The notes under the pieces were generated by a model, which was not told where the DNA came from, searched no databases, and saw only the letters and a list, made by a program, of their open reading frames with translations. This document shows, piece after piece, positions 16,786-25,347 of a stretch of 32,216 bases of DNA (positions are counted from its first letter, which is position 1; each line of letters opens with the position of its first letter). A program made the position numbers and the translations under genes. This DNA comes from Acidobacteriota bacterium (GTDB lineage Bacteria > Acidobacteriota > Terriglobia > Acidiferrales > UBA7541): contig QHYL01000422.1 of NCBI GenBank assembly GCA_003224105.1, forward strand, positions 1-32,216. Reading direction: 5' to 3'.

Positions 16786-17919
16786 TCAATCACGAAAAGC
16801 GTCGCGCAGGTAGGCTTCCATAGCGATGTCAGGGCCGAATCCCTGTGTACGGATGTTGCGCAACGGAGGGAGATAGAGGCTGGGAGCCAACGCGAAGGGA
16901 ACGCGATTATCACCGGCGATTTTGGGCGCGTAGAAGAGAAAAAGCTTGTGAACGACGCCGGCGGCCAGTGCGGCGCCGTTGAGCGTGGGGCCTGCCTCCA
17001 GCAAGACGCTGAGGATTTCGCGCCGCCCCAGTTCCGTAAGAACGGCGCGCAAATCGAGGCGGCCCGCTTTTGCTTTGACCTGTACCATTTCAATTCCCGC
17101 GTATTGCAATTTTCGCGCCTTGGCTGACTTCAAGGAACCTGCGGTAAAAATTAGAAGATCGTCATCCGCCGTTTTGACGATGCGAGATTTGGGCGGCAAG
17201 CGGAGTTTCGAATCGAGCACGACACGCAAGAGCCGCCTGCGGCGCTGCAAGCCGCTACGATCCGTGAGTAGCGGGTCGTCGGCGAGAATCGTGCCGATTC
17301 CGGTAAGCAGGGCATCCGACGCATGACGCATGCGGTGAACTTCGAGGCGGGACTCCTCGGACGTGATCCATTCGTGGCCGTCACGTTTGCCGATGCCTCT
17401 TGCTCTTTTCTTTCCGGATCGCGGCAAAGCGAGCTGGCCGTCAAGGGTCAGCGCGGACTTCAGCGTGACGAAGGGCTTTTTGGTTCGAATCCAGCAAGCA
17501 AACGGTTCGTTGAGCCGACGAGCTTCATCTTCGCCAACGTCCTTGACGACTTCTATGCCGGCCAGGCCCAGCCGCTCGAAGCCGCGGCTGGCGTTGAGCG
17601 GGTTCGGATCTTCGATGGCGGCGACGACGCGTTGCACACCGGCGGAAATTATGGCTTCGGTGCATGGACCGGTGCGTCCCGTGCGGCTGCAAGGCTCGAG
17701 CGTAACGTAGAGCGTTGAGCCGCGCCCCCGTTCCTTCGCCGATTTCAGCGCCACGATTTCCGCATGGTCGCGCCAGTCGTATTGGTGAAAGCCTTCGCCG
17801 ATGATCTGGCCGTTGTTGACGATGACGCATCCCACGGTGGGATTCGGGCTGGCCAAGCCTACGCCTTCGCGCGCGAGGGCCAGCGCGTGCTCCATGAAGC
17901 GAATGTCGTGTTCGTTCAC
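16786..17919 (-). CDS. ribD: Bifunctional riboflavin biosynthesis deaminase/reductase RibD
   Basis: RibD performs the second and third steps of riboflavin synthesis, deaminating then reducing the pyrimidine intermediate. The 377-residue protein has an N-terminal cytidine-deaminase-type domain (1-145) with zinc ligands His52 (HAEIVAL, catalytic Glu54), Cys77 and Cys86 (EPCSRTGRTGPC; most homologues read CSHHGRTPPC). The C-terminal reductase domain has KPFVTLKSALTLDGQLA and LLEAGPTLNGAAL. A short basic insert (SGKKRARGIGKRDGHEW) lies where homologues are usually shorter. It starts 3 bp after the ftsY stop, so co-transcription is likely. The paired ribE is nearby but in a separate unit. Confidence 0.95.
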   Translation of the reverse strand: MNEHDIRFMEHALALAREGVGLASPNPTVGCVIVNNGQIIGEGFHQYDWRDHAEIVALKSAKERGRGSTLYVTLEPCSRTGRTGPCTEAIISAGVQRVVAAIEDPNPLNASRGFERLGLAGIEVVKDVGEDEARRLNEPFACWIRTKKPFVTLKSALTLDGQLALPRSGKKRARGIGKRDGHEWITSEESRLEVHRMRHASDALLTGIGTILADDPLLTDRSGLQRRRRLLRVVLDSKLRLPPKSRIVKTADDDLLIFTAGSLKSAKARKLQYAGIEMVQVKAKAGRLDLRAVLTELGRREILSVLLEAGPTLNGAALAAGVVHKLFLFYAPKIAGDNRVPFALAPSLYLPPLRNIRTQGFGPDIAMEAYLRDAFRD

Positions 17920-17922
17920 GAT

Positions 17923-18894
17923 TTAGTCGAAAAGGGAATTCGCGTACGCTTCGGCATTGAAGGGAACCAAATCGTTGATCTGTTCGCCGGTGCCAACAAA
18001 GCGAATCGGCAAGCCCAGCTCGCGCGAAATGGCGACGACGATGCCGCCTTTGGCCGTGCCGTCGAGCTTGGTGAGGATAATCCCCGTAACACCGACGACC
18101 GAGGTGAATTCGCGTGCTTGCGCCAAACCGTTTTGCCCTGTGGTTGCATCAAGGACAAGCAGAACGTCGTGCGGCGCGCCCGGAATCACTTTTGCGGCGG
18201 TGCGTTTCATTTTTTCGAGTTCGGCCATTAAGTTGGATTTGGTGTGCAGGCGCCCCGCGGTGTCCACGATGACGACATCGGCTGCGCGGGCCTTGGCGGC
18301 GGCCATGGCATCGTAAACCACGGCGGCCGGGTCGGCGCCGGATTTTTGCTTGACCACCTCGACGCCGTTGCGCTGCGCCCAGATTTCGAGTTGCTCGATG
18401 GCGGCGGCGCGAAACGTGTCCGCGGCGCAAAGCACGACGCTGCGATTCTCTTGCCGCAGGCGGTTTGCCAATTTGCCGATGCTCGTGGTTTTGCCGGCGC
18501 CGTTCACGCCGACGATGAAAATGACGCGCGTCCCCGCGCCGTTCGAAGAAGCGGAAATGCCGCTCGCGCCGGCAGCGTCCTGTTTTGCTGATGCATTCAG
18601 GATGCGCAGGATGTGCGATTTGATTTCGCGCTTGAGTTGAGCGGCGTCCGAAAGGGCGTCGCGATCCAACTTTTCGCGGACGGCGTCGAGAATCTCGCGT
18701 GTGGGTTTTACTCCAAGGTCTGTCGAGAGCAGCGCGGTCTCCAGATTCTTGAGGATCGAGGGATCGATCTTGCGTTCGCCGAGAATAATCGTGTCAACCG
18801 TTTCGGAGAGCGCCGCCTTCGTCTTGCTGACGGACTTCTTCAGCTTCTCAAGAAACGTTGGTTCCGGCTCGTTTTTGCCAAACAGGGAGATCAT
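17923..18894 (-). CDS. ftsY: Signal recognition particle receptor FtsY
   Basis: FtsY docks SRP-ribosome complexes at the inner membrane. The 323-residue product is the compact form: a short N-terminus with only a small basic/amphipathic start instead of a long acidic A domain, the helical N domain (about 10-100), then the GTPase NG core. The core has G1 GVNGAGKTT at 129-137, [26 protein letters not shown] and the closing [13 protein letters not shown] Ser/Ala/Gly-rich linker lies at about 102-121. The gene sits 104 bp after the HD-GYP gene and 3 bp before ribD on the same strand. No strong Shine-Dalgarno is visible. Confidence 0.97.
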   Translation of the reverse strand: MISLFGKNEPEPTFLEKLKKSVSKTKAALSETVDTIILGERKIDPSILKNLETALLSTDLGVKPTREILDAVREKLDRDALSDAAQLKREIKSHILRILNASAKQDAAGASGISASSNGAGTRVIFIVGVNGAGKTTSIGKLANRLRQENRSVVLCAADTFRAAAIEQLEIWAQRNGVEVVKQKSGADPAAVVYDAMAAAKARAADVVIVDTAGRLHTKSNLMAELEKMKRTAAKVIPGAPHDVLLVLDATTGQNGLAQAREFTSVVGVTGIILTKLDGTAKGGIVVAISRELGLPIRFVGTGEQINDLVPFNAEAYANSLFD

Positions 18895-18998
18895 ACGGTC
18901 GCGCGCTATTCATTCCACGCAACCTCAGATTGTAACAGATACACTTTCCGGCGCTCCGGGCGGGCGTATTTGAGCAGCACGAAAAGGATGGGTGGCCG

Positions 18999-20804
18999 CT
19001 ATACGTGGACTTCGACGGCGCTGAGGCGCAGTTTGCCGTGCTGCACGGCAGATTCGAGCGCAGTCACGACAATGGGATCGAACTTTGAGCCGGCCAGAGT
19101 GCGAATGCGTTCCATGGCAAAGTCCAAATCCATGGCCGTCTGGTAAGGGCGGTTGGTGGTCATGGCGTCGAGCGTATCCGCCACGCCAATGATGCGCGCC
19201 ATCAGGGGGATCTGCGGTCCCGACAATCCATACGGGTAGCCCCGGCCATCGATATGCTCGTGGTGCAGTTCGATGCCCGGCAGCACTTCCTTCAGTTGCG
19301 AAACGGGGCGCATGATGTTCGCGCCTTTGACGGTGTGCTGCTTCATCAAGCCGAACTCTTCGGGCGTAAGCGCCCCCGGCTTTTTCAGCACGCGATCCTC
19401 GACGCCGATTTTTCCCACGTCGTGCAGCAGCGCGGAAATGCGCAGCTTGTCTAACTCTTCGGTGGAGAGCCCAAGTTCCTGCCCGATCAGTGTGGAATAT
19501 TTCGCGACGCGCCCGGAGTGACCGCGCGTGTACGGATCCTTTTCGTCGATGGCCGCGGCGAGCATGCGAATCGAGCCGATAAACAGTTCACGGTTCTCTT
19601 CCGCCGCTTCTTTCAACTTCTCGATGAATTCCTCGATGTCGCCGGCCATCTTGTTGAAATTCTCGGCGAGCTCGCTGATTTCCAGCGCTCCTCGCGCTAC
19701 GGACCGTTGATGAAATTCGCCGCGGCTGATGGCGCGCGTTGATGCGGCAAGCCCGCGGATGGGCCCGCTGATGCCCACAGCGAAGAAATATCCGACGACG
19801 ATGGCGGCAAGCACCACGATCGCGGCAAACAACAAGGCTTGCCGGTTCAGGTCATCCACACCGGTGTCGCTTTCCGCTGCGTCCAGGCGGCGCTCTGCGA
19901 TCACGGCCCAGTTGAGTTCGGGAAACGTGCTGTACGTTCCGATCATTTCGACGGAGCGTTTCTTGACGGTTTCGGAGAACCGCATCGTCTCGGTATTGCG
20001 AAGGTCCTGTGGGAGCGCTCGCACCTGTTCGACCAGGGGGTTGCCGCGCGCATCCGCGCCGGGAACGAAATTCTTTGTGTCATGATGCGCCACGATGTGG
20101 CCGTTGTGGTCCACGATAAAAACGGAGCGGCCACGCACACTGGCGTCCTGTAACCGGTGAAGGATGGAGTCCAGCGAGACCACCGCTGCAAGCATGCCCG
20201 TGAAATTGTCATTGGCATCCTTCAGGGGAACCGCCACCACAAACGCCGGCCGGTTATCCGGCACCAGCGCCAGCGGATCGCTGCGAAACTTGGTGACCTG
20301 GAGTTGTTGCGACTGCAGGCAAGTGACAAACGCTCGCTGCAGCGCCTTTGCCACGAAGGGATCCTGTTCGGCCTGGAAATTTCCTTGCGACGCTTTTGTC
20401 CCTCGACCGGATTTGCCCACAGCCGTCAGGTAAAGGAACGTGCTCGGATTGCTTTCGACGAAGTTCTGGAGCAAGTGCGTCACTTTGGGTTCCGCGGCGG
20501 GATCCTCCACGTCTTTGATGACGTCCGTGAGATCCATAATCTGCCGCTCGCTCATCAGCTGCTCGGTCAGGTTAGATTCAAAGTGCTGGATTTCTTGCGC
20601 CAGGGAACGCACCAGGTCCGCCTGCTGCAAGCGCTCGGTATCCACCAATTTGTCCTGGCTGAGCTGCAGGACGAGCCGGTGATACAGGCCGAGGGGCAGC
20701 ACGCTGACCATCAAAAGCGCGCCCAAGACAAGCCAAAGAATGCGCACCTGCCCTGCGCGCAGGCGTTTCCAGAGGCCCCAAAAGGATTGAGCGGTGGGCG
20801 GCAT
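18999..20804 (-). CDS. Membrane HD-GYP cyclic-di-GMP phosphodiesterase with dCache sensor and HAMP
   Basis: This 601-residue signalling protein has TM1 (about 22-46), a periplasmic dCache-like sensor (about 50-315, with DPFVAKALQRAF and SVFIVDHNGHIVAHHD), and TM2 (about 323-346). A HAMP domain (GPIRGLAASTRAISRGEF) and coiled linker follow, then an HD-GYP domain. All signature residues are present: HSGRVAKYS, HDVGKIG (HD at 461-462), KQHTVKGANIM, HHEHIDGRGYP (514-524, GYP intact) and GVADTLDAM. It should hydrolyse c-di-GMP in response to a periplasmic ligand. It lies 30 bp after gpsA. Such enzymes tune motility, biofilm or envelope functions; its place in a phospholipid operon is notable. Confidence 0.95.
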   Translation of the reverse strand: MPPTAQSFWGLWKRLRAGQVRILWLVLGALLMVSVLPLGLYHRLVLQLSQDKLVDTERLQQADLVRSLAQEIQHFESNLTEQLMSERQIMDLTDVIKDVEDPAAEPKVTHLLQNFVESNPSTFLYLTAVGKSGRGTKASQGNFQAEQDPFVAKALQRAFVTCLQSQQLQVTKFRSDPLALVPDNRPAFVVAVPLKDANDNFTGMLAAVVSLDSILHRLQDASVRGRSVFIVDHNGHIVAHHDTKNFVPGADARGNPLVEQVRALPQDLRNTETMRFSETVKKRSVEMIGTYSTFPELNWAVIAERRLDAAESDTGVDDLNRQALLFAAIVVLAAIVVGYFFAVGISGPIRGLAASTRAISRGEFHQRSVARGALEISELAENFNKMAGDIEEFIEKLKEAAEENRELFIGSIRMLAAAIDEKDPYTRGHSGRVAKYSTLIGQELGLSTEELDKLRISALLHDVGKIGVEDRVLKKPGALTPEEFGLMKQHTVKGANIMRPVSQLKEVLPGIELHHEHIDGRGYPYGLSGPQIPLMARIIGVADTLDAMTTNRPYQTAMDLDFAMERIRTLAGSKFDPIVVTALESAVQHGKLRLSAVEVHV

Positions 20805-20834
20805 CTAACTCTAAATTTTAGGGTGAGACGGCGG

Positions 20835-21800
20835 TCACGGGGGGACAAGTAAGCCAGGGCGTCTCGCAACTGCAACTAGGACTTTAGTACTAAGGGAAAA
20901 AATTGGGCTGGTAAACAGGCGTTTTTTGTCGACGCCTTCTGCGACCATGCGCATTTCTGCGAGGACTTCCAGGAGCCTGCGGCCTTTGCCAAGTTCCATT
21001 CCAACGTGGCGGTTGCGGCTGAGCGCCCCGGTGCACGTCAAGACCAAATCGCCCAGACCCGCCAGTCCGCTTAGGGTTTCCGGGCGCGCTCCGAGCGCCG
21101 CCGCGAGGCGCATCATTTCCGCGAGGCCGCGCGTGATTAACGCCGCCAACGGATTCGAACCAAGGCCCAGCCCCCGGCATGCTCCTGCTGCGATGGCTAT
21201 CACGTTTTTCATCGCACCGGCGAGTTCCACGCCCAGCACGTCGTCATTGGTATACAAGCGGAAGGTTGGTCCGGAAAGTTCTTCCTGCAACAGAGCCGAG
21301 AGGGATGGATCCTGCGCCGCCAGAACTACCGCGGTTGGCTCGCCGCGCGCAGCTTCCGCGGCAAACGACGGGCCGGAAAGAACGGCGATGCGCCGAGACG
21401 GCTCCGCGGCGCCCGCTTTTGCAAGAACCTGAGCGAGGACCAGGCTCATGCGCAAGTGCGTTTCAGGTTCGAGCCCTTTCGTGGCGCTTACAAAGACCAT
21501 CTCTTTGGTGATAGATGGCAGAGCTTGTGCGTAAACCGCACGAGCGTGGACGGAAGGCATCGCGCCAATAACGATTTGGGCGCTGGCAATCGCTTTCGCC
21601 ATATCGTGAGTCGCGCGAATGCCGTCGAGCAACCGGACACCCTTCAGATACACGGTGTTTTCGCGCTGACGCTGCAACGTTTCCGCAAGTTCCGCGTTGC
21701 GCGCCCAGAGAGAAATCTCGTGCGGTTTCCGCGCACGGGACAACACGACCGACAGCGCCGTTCCCCAGCTTCCCGCACCAAGAATGGCGATTCGCGTCAT
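20835..21800 (-). CDS. gpsA: Glycerol-3-phosphate dehydrogenase [NAD(P)+], with atypical C-terminus
   Basis: GpsA reduces dihydroxyacetone phosphate to sn-glycerol-3-phosphate, the phospholipid backbone. The 321-residue ORF has the dinucleotide loop GAGSWGTALS, VSATKGLEP, LSGPSFAAEAA, the catalytic-Lys segment LAGAMKNVIAIAAGACRG and GLAGLGDLVLTCTG. Through MRMVAEGV (about residue 289) it is a normal GpsA. After that, the expected end (about 40-50 residues with a PI.E motif and an LM.R-like tail) is replaced by 33 unrelated residues ending RRPGLLVPP. This may be a frameshift, a local rearrangement or real divergence. The active site lies before the break. The start overlaps the plsY stop (ATGA), so the two are coupled. 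Confidence 0.93.
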   Translation of the reverse strand: MTRIAILGAGSWGTALSVVLSRARKPHEISLWARNAELAETLQRQRENTVYLKGVRLLDGIRATHDMAKAIASAQIVIGAMPSVHARAVYAQALPSITKEMVFVSATKGLEPETHLRMSLVLAQVLAKAGAAEPSRRIAVLSGPSFAAEAARGEPTAVVLAAQDPSLSALLQEELSGPTFRLYTNDDVLGVELAGAMKNVIAIAAGACRGLGLGSNPLAALITRGLAEMMRLAAALGARPETLSGLAGLGDLVLTCTGALSRNRHVGMELGKGRRLLEVLAEMRMVAEGVDKKRLFTSPIFSLSTKVLVAVARRPGLLVPP

Positions 21801-22420
21801 TCCGTGTCCTTGTTTTTGGAGAAAGAAAACTTTGGCTCCACGCCTTCAATCACGCGCTGCAAATTTCCTCGGTGCTTGTAAACGATCAGCAGCGCTGCGG
21901 CCACGGTCCCGAATGTAACCGACATGGGCGGAGCGTGATGAGGGGCCCAGAGTAAGTAAATCAGCAGCGGCATGGCCGCCGCGGCGGAAACCGAGCCGAG
22001 CGAAACGTAGCGCCAAAAGATAACCACGAGCAGAAACAGAAGGAGCGCCCCGAGGCAGGCGAGCGGAGATAAAACCAGAAATATTCCCGTGGCCGTCGCG
22101 ACGCCCTTGCCCCCTTTGAACTTCAGCCAAACGGGGAAGCAGTGCCCCGCCAGCGCCGCGAATGCGGCTATCATCATCCATGTGGCGCTGTCGTTCGAAA
22201 GTTTTTCCGCAAGGAAGACCGCGCCCGCACCCTTGGTTGCGTCGAGCACCAGGGTAAGAACGCCCGCCAGCCATCCAGCAGCGCGCGCGACATTGGTGGC
22301 GCCGATGTTTCCGCTGCCCGCCTTTCGGACGTCGCCGCGCCCGAATGCCTTTGTCAAAAGCAGTCCAAACGGAATCGAGCCAAGGAAGTAGGCGGCGATT
22401 GCGATCACAAGAAGAGTCAT
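21797..22420 (-). CDS. plsY: Glycerol-3-phosphate acyltransferase PlsY
   Basis: This integral membrane enzyme transfers an acyl group from acyl-phosphate to glycerol-3-phosphate, the first step of phospholipid assembly. It has 207 residues and about five hydrophobic helices. All three PlsY motifs are present: SGNIGATNVAR, KFKGGKGVATATG, and HRGNLQRVIEGVEPKF near the end, preceded by YFLGSIPFGLLL. ATG 22420 gives the usual short N-terminus; the ORF track's TTG at 22441 adds seven residues and neither has a clear Shine-Dalgarno. It overlaps gpsA by ATGA, so the product of GpsA is used by its direct genetic neighbour. Confidence 0.96.
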   Translation of the reverse strand: MTLLVIAIAAYFLGSIPFGLLLTKAFGRGDVRKAGSGNIGATNVARAAGWLAGVLTLVLDATKGAGAVFLAEKLSNDSATWMMIAAFAALAGHCFPVWLKFKGGKGVATATGIFLVLSPLACLGALLLFLLVVIFWRYVSLGSVSAAAAMPLLIYLLWAPHHAPPMSVTFGTVAAALLIVYKHRGNLQRVIEGVEPKFSFSKNKDTE

Positions 22421-22447
22421 CGAGATGCGCGACGGAATCAAGCGATG

Positions 22448-23011
22448 TTATTCCACGTTTGGAGCGAACGGGAAAGTTGCGATGGTAGTGTACTCCGCCC
22501 CGCCAGGTTTCAGCTTGCTTTGAATCAAGTGAAACTCGTTCGTGCGTAGCGAGCCAAACTCACGCTGTCGATGGTCTGCGATGAGCTTGCGCAGCGCTTC
22601 GGGCAGGCGCGGGCGTTCGAACCGCGCCAGCGTCAGATGAGGAGAAAACTCCCGTTTCTCGCGTGGAATTCCGAGCTTCTCCATCGTTCCTTCGATATCC
22701 CCGGCCAGCGTCTTCAAGTTCGGCGTAGCCTCCATGCCAGCCCAAAAAACTCTTGGGTGCTTTTCATTGGGGAAGAATCCCAAGCCTCGAAATTCCAGAG
22801 CCACGGTTTTGTCTGAACGAATCATCGCGAGCGCGCTGCGAACCGCATCAAGCTTACCCTCAGCGACCTCTCCCAGGAATTTCAACGTGACGTGAAGGTT
22901 TTCCGCGCGCACCCAGCGTGGCTCCTTGGTGACAGATCGAAACGAATTCAGCAAGGTTGCGAGATTTTGGCGTACCGCGGAAGGAATTTCCAGCGCGACG
23001 AAGAGGCGCAC
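22448..23011 (-). CDS. thpR: RNA 2',3'-cyclic phosphodiesterase (2'-5' RNA ligase family)
   Basis: This 187-residue 2H phosphoesterase has the two catalytic tetrapeptides HVTL (from His40) and HLTL (from His125), with typical flanks MRLFVALEIP, RWVRAENLHVTLKFLGEV and FSPHLTLARF. ThpR enzymes open 2',3'-cyclic phosphates on RNA ends and can ligate tRNA halves in vitro; the role in the cell is unclear. The start is GTG at 23011, 3 bp after the cinA stop, so it is in the same transcript. A cinA-thpR neighbourhood is common in bacteria. Confidence 0.95.
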   Translation of the reverse strand: MRLFVALEIPSAVRQNLATLLNSFRSVTKEPRWVRAENLHVTLKFLGEVAEGKLDAVRSALAMIRSDKTVALEFRGLGFFPNEKHPRVFWAGMEATPNLKTLAGDIEGTMEKLGIPREKREFSPHLTLARFERPRLPEALRKLIADHRQREFGSLRTNEFHLIQSKLKPGGAEYTTIATFPFAPNVE

Positions 23012-23014
23012 CGT

Positions 23015-24289
23015 TTAGGACCTCTTTGCGCCTTCTGTCGGCGGTTCTCCGCCGTTGTAGAGAAAATGCAGACGCACCATGTCCAGCGCGAGCTGCGACG
23101 CGTGCCAGCGAACGGCTTCGCGGTCCCCGGGAAAGCGCACGCCGCGCTCTTTCACTCCGCCAGCGTGCGACAGGGCAATATGTACCGTGCCAACCGGTTT
23201 TTCTTCGCTGCCGCCGCCGGGCCCGGCAATTCCCGTGATGCCCACGCCGAGTGTGCTCCCCACGCTGCGCCGGATGCCGTCGGCCAGCGCTTTCGCAACT
23301 TCGCTGCTCACCGCGCCTTTCGATTGAATCAGTTCTGCCGGTACACTCGCCCACGAGGTTTTTAAATCGTTGCTGTAGCAAACCACGCCGCCCAGAAAAT
23401 ACGACGAGCTGCCCGCAATGCTGGTCAGACGCTCGGCCAGCAAGCCTCCAGTGCAGCTTTCCGCGGCAGAGATCGTCGCCTGATTCGTCCTGAGCAGTTG
23501 GGCAATCACTTCTTCCATCGAGGAGCCGTCTTTCGAGTAAATCCGGTCCGTCAACGCGAGCTCGAAACTTTGCACGATTTCATCAAGCGTTTGTTGCGCC
23601 TGCATGGCGTCGTCGGTCCACGTGCGCAGGTGAATCTGTATTTCGCCTGGCGCTGCAAGGATCGTTGTGTGCACACCGGGGTAGCGCGTATAAATCGGCT
23701 TGATGCGCTGCTCCAGTGCGGACTCTCCCATTCCCGCAACGCGCAATTCGCGGTGAAACATGCGCACGCCCGAGCGGCGCTTCTCCAGCCGCGGCAGCAC
23801 CTGCTCCTGATACATCGGCTTAAGCTCGCGAGGCGGTCCCGGCAGCAGCGCAACGCAGCGCCCCTTGTCTTCGAGCCACAACCCCGGCGCCGAGCCGCGG
23901 GGATTGTCCAGCACTTCCGCGCCTTCCGGCACCATGGCTTGCCGCACGTTCACCCCAGGCATTTCCCGGCCCAATTGCCGGAAGCGCCCTTCGATGTATT
24001 TGAGGATGGCTTCATTCAGGATGAGTTTCCGGTGGAGCAGTTCCGCGACGGTTTCACGGGTCAAATCGTCTTCGGTGGGCCCAAGTCCGCCGCTCGCAAG
24101 AATCAAAGGCACGCGTTCGAGCGCATCGCGGAACGCTTCCGCCAGCAATTCGCGGTTGTCGCCCACAATCGTCTTGCGAACGACCTCGATGCCGAGCTTG
24201 TTGAGTTCTTCGGTGAGAAACAGCGAGTTGGTGTCCAGGCGGTCCGGAGTCAGTAGTTCCGAACCAACAGCTATGATCTCGGCTTTCAT
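23015..24289 (-). CDS. cinA: CinA-family protein (nicotinamide-nucleotide amidase / ADP-ribose pyrophosphatase type)
   Basis: This 424-residue two-domain protein has an N-terminal MoCF/COG1058 domain with EIIAVGSELLTPDRLDTNS and ILASGGLGPTEDDLTRE. Its C-terminal CinA amidohydrolase domain carries ISAAESCTGGLLAERLTSIAGSSSYFLGG, VSSEVAKALADG and GITGIAGPGGGSEEKPVGTVHIAL. The family recycles NMN formed from NAD, and some members clear ADP-ribose. I start it at ATG 24289 (MKAEIIAVGSELL). The longer ORF-track start lies inside the upstream gene. The start overlaps the NHL-gene stop (TGATG). Full length for the family. Confidence 0.95.
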   Translation of the reverse strand: MKAEIIAVGSELLTPDRLDTNSLFLTEELNKLGIEVVRKTIVGDNRELLAEAFRDALERVPLILASGGLGPTEDDLTRETVAELLHRKLILNEAILKYIEGRFRQLGREMPGVNVRQAMVPEGAEVLDNPRGSAPGLWLEDKGRCVALLPGPPRELKPMYQEQVLPRLEKRRSGVRMFHRELRVAGMGESALEQRIKPIYTRYPGVHTTILAAPGEIQIHLRTWTDDAMQAQQTLDEIVQSFELALTDRIYSKDGSSMEEVIAQLLRTNQATISAAESCTGGLLAERLTSIAGSSSYFLGGVVCYSNDLKTSWASVPAELIQSKGAVSSEVAKALADGIRRSVGSTLGVGITGIAGPGGGSEEKPVGTVHIALSHAGGVKERGVRFPGDREAVRWHASQLALDMVRLHFLYNGGEPPTEGAKRS

Positions 24290-25347
24290 CAGCTCAATGA
24301 TCCAACGAGCGGCAGGCCGCGCACGTCCCAATCCAGCGTGAAAAGCGCGCCGCTGGTGGCCAGAATCGCGCGGCCGGAGGACTGCAGCGCCAGGCCCACC
24401 AAGCCCGAACCGCTCAGCGCAATGTCAGCGTGGCCCTGCGTGTCGACACGCACGATACCTCTCCAGCCCCGGTACGAAGCAGCCACAAACAAATTGCCGT
24501 CGCGGTCAAACGCTAGTCCTTGAGGCCGGCCCAGTCCGCGGAAGAATACGCTGACTTCGCCGCCAGGTGTGATGCGGTAGACGCGATCGAAGCTGGAAGT
24601 GGTCGGACCCGCCACGTATAGATCGCCGTTGGGATGAAACGCCAGGTGATAGGCCGCCACGGACGGCTCGAGCGTCGCAAAGACAAAAATCTCGCGCGAC
24701 GGGCTGATCTTAAAAATCGTTCCGCTGCGGTCCCCAATGTACAAATTGCCTACACTATCAAAAGCGATGCCCGTGGCGATGCCCATGCCTTCAATCCACG
24801 GCTCGGACCGGCCGTCGGAGGTGACGCGGTGGATCGTTCCGTCATTCCGGCACGAAACGAAAAGATTTCCTTCGCGGTCGAGCGCCAATCCCGTGGGATT
24901 CACCAGCGAAGTCAGAAAAGGCTTCACGTCGTAGTTCGCCGTGATTTTGTACAGCGAAACGGGAACACGCTGGCCGCGCGGACCTGAGAACGTCACGTAA
25001 ATGTTTCCCTCGTGATCCACCGCGGGATTCGCTACAGGATTCAGATTGTCTGCGATTTGTATGCCGATGTGGACGGGATGCGGGGAGCTCTCGTGGCCGT
25101 CGGATGCCACTCGCACGGTTCCGCCGCTGGCCCCTTCCGGAACTCGCGCGATCAAACGGCTTTCGCTGGCCAGCGCCAGGCTGGCTTCCGCTTCTCCAAA
25201 GCGAACCACCGGCCGTGCCTGCGCGCGCGAAACGAATCCGCGCCCGTGAATGGTCATCTCCCCGCCGGGGATGGCTGCCGCAGGCGCAACTCTCTCAATG
25301 TGCGGAATGCCGTTCTTTTCAGCCGAGGAACTGAAGCCGAATTTCAT
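24289..25347 (-). CDS. IPT/TIG plus NHL-type beta-propeller protein
   Basis: This 352-residue protein starts with an IPT/TIG-like immunoglobulin fold (about 15-95: IERVAPAAAIPGGEMTIHGRGF). It continues as a six-bladed-type propeller with repeats of the form NPTGLALDREGNLFVSCRNDGTIHRV, ATGIAFDSVGNLYIGDRSGTIFKI and RPQGLAFDRDGNLFVAASYRGW. The blades resemble NHL/SMP-30 gluconolactonase-like proteins, but I see no clear metal site. There is no signal peptide, so it appears cytosolic, which is unusual for an IPT-propeller protein. It overlaps pgpA (ATGA) and cinA (TGATG), so it is tightly co-translated with both. Function unknown. Confidence 0.85.
   Translation of the reverse strand: MKFGFSSSAEKNGIPHIERVAPAAAIPGGEMTIHGRGFVSRAQARPVVRFGEAEASLALASESRLIARVPEGASGGTVRVASDGHESSPHPVHIGIQIADNLNPVANPAVDHEGNIYVTFSGPRGQRVPVSLYKITANYDVKPFLTSLVNPTGLALDREGNLFVSCRNDGTIHRVTSDGRSEPWIEGMGIATGIAFDSVGNLYIGDRSGTIFKISPSREIFVFATLEPSVAAYHLAFHPNGDLYVAGPTTSSFDRVYRITPGGEVSVFFRGLGRPQGLAFDRDGNLFVAASYRGWRGIVRVDTQGHADIALSGSGLVGLALQSSGRAILATSGALFTLDWDVRGLPLVGSLS

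Noticed and set aside
16689-17093. N-terminal 135-residue extension of the TPR protein in the ORF track
   Set aside because: It overlaps ribD out of frame. A signal peptide and ribosome-binding site support the start at 16688.
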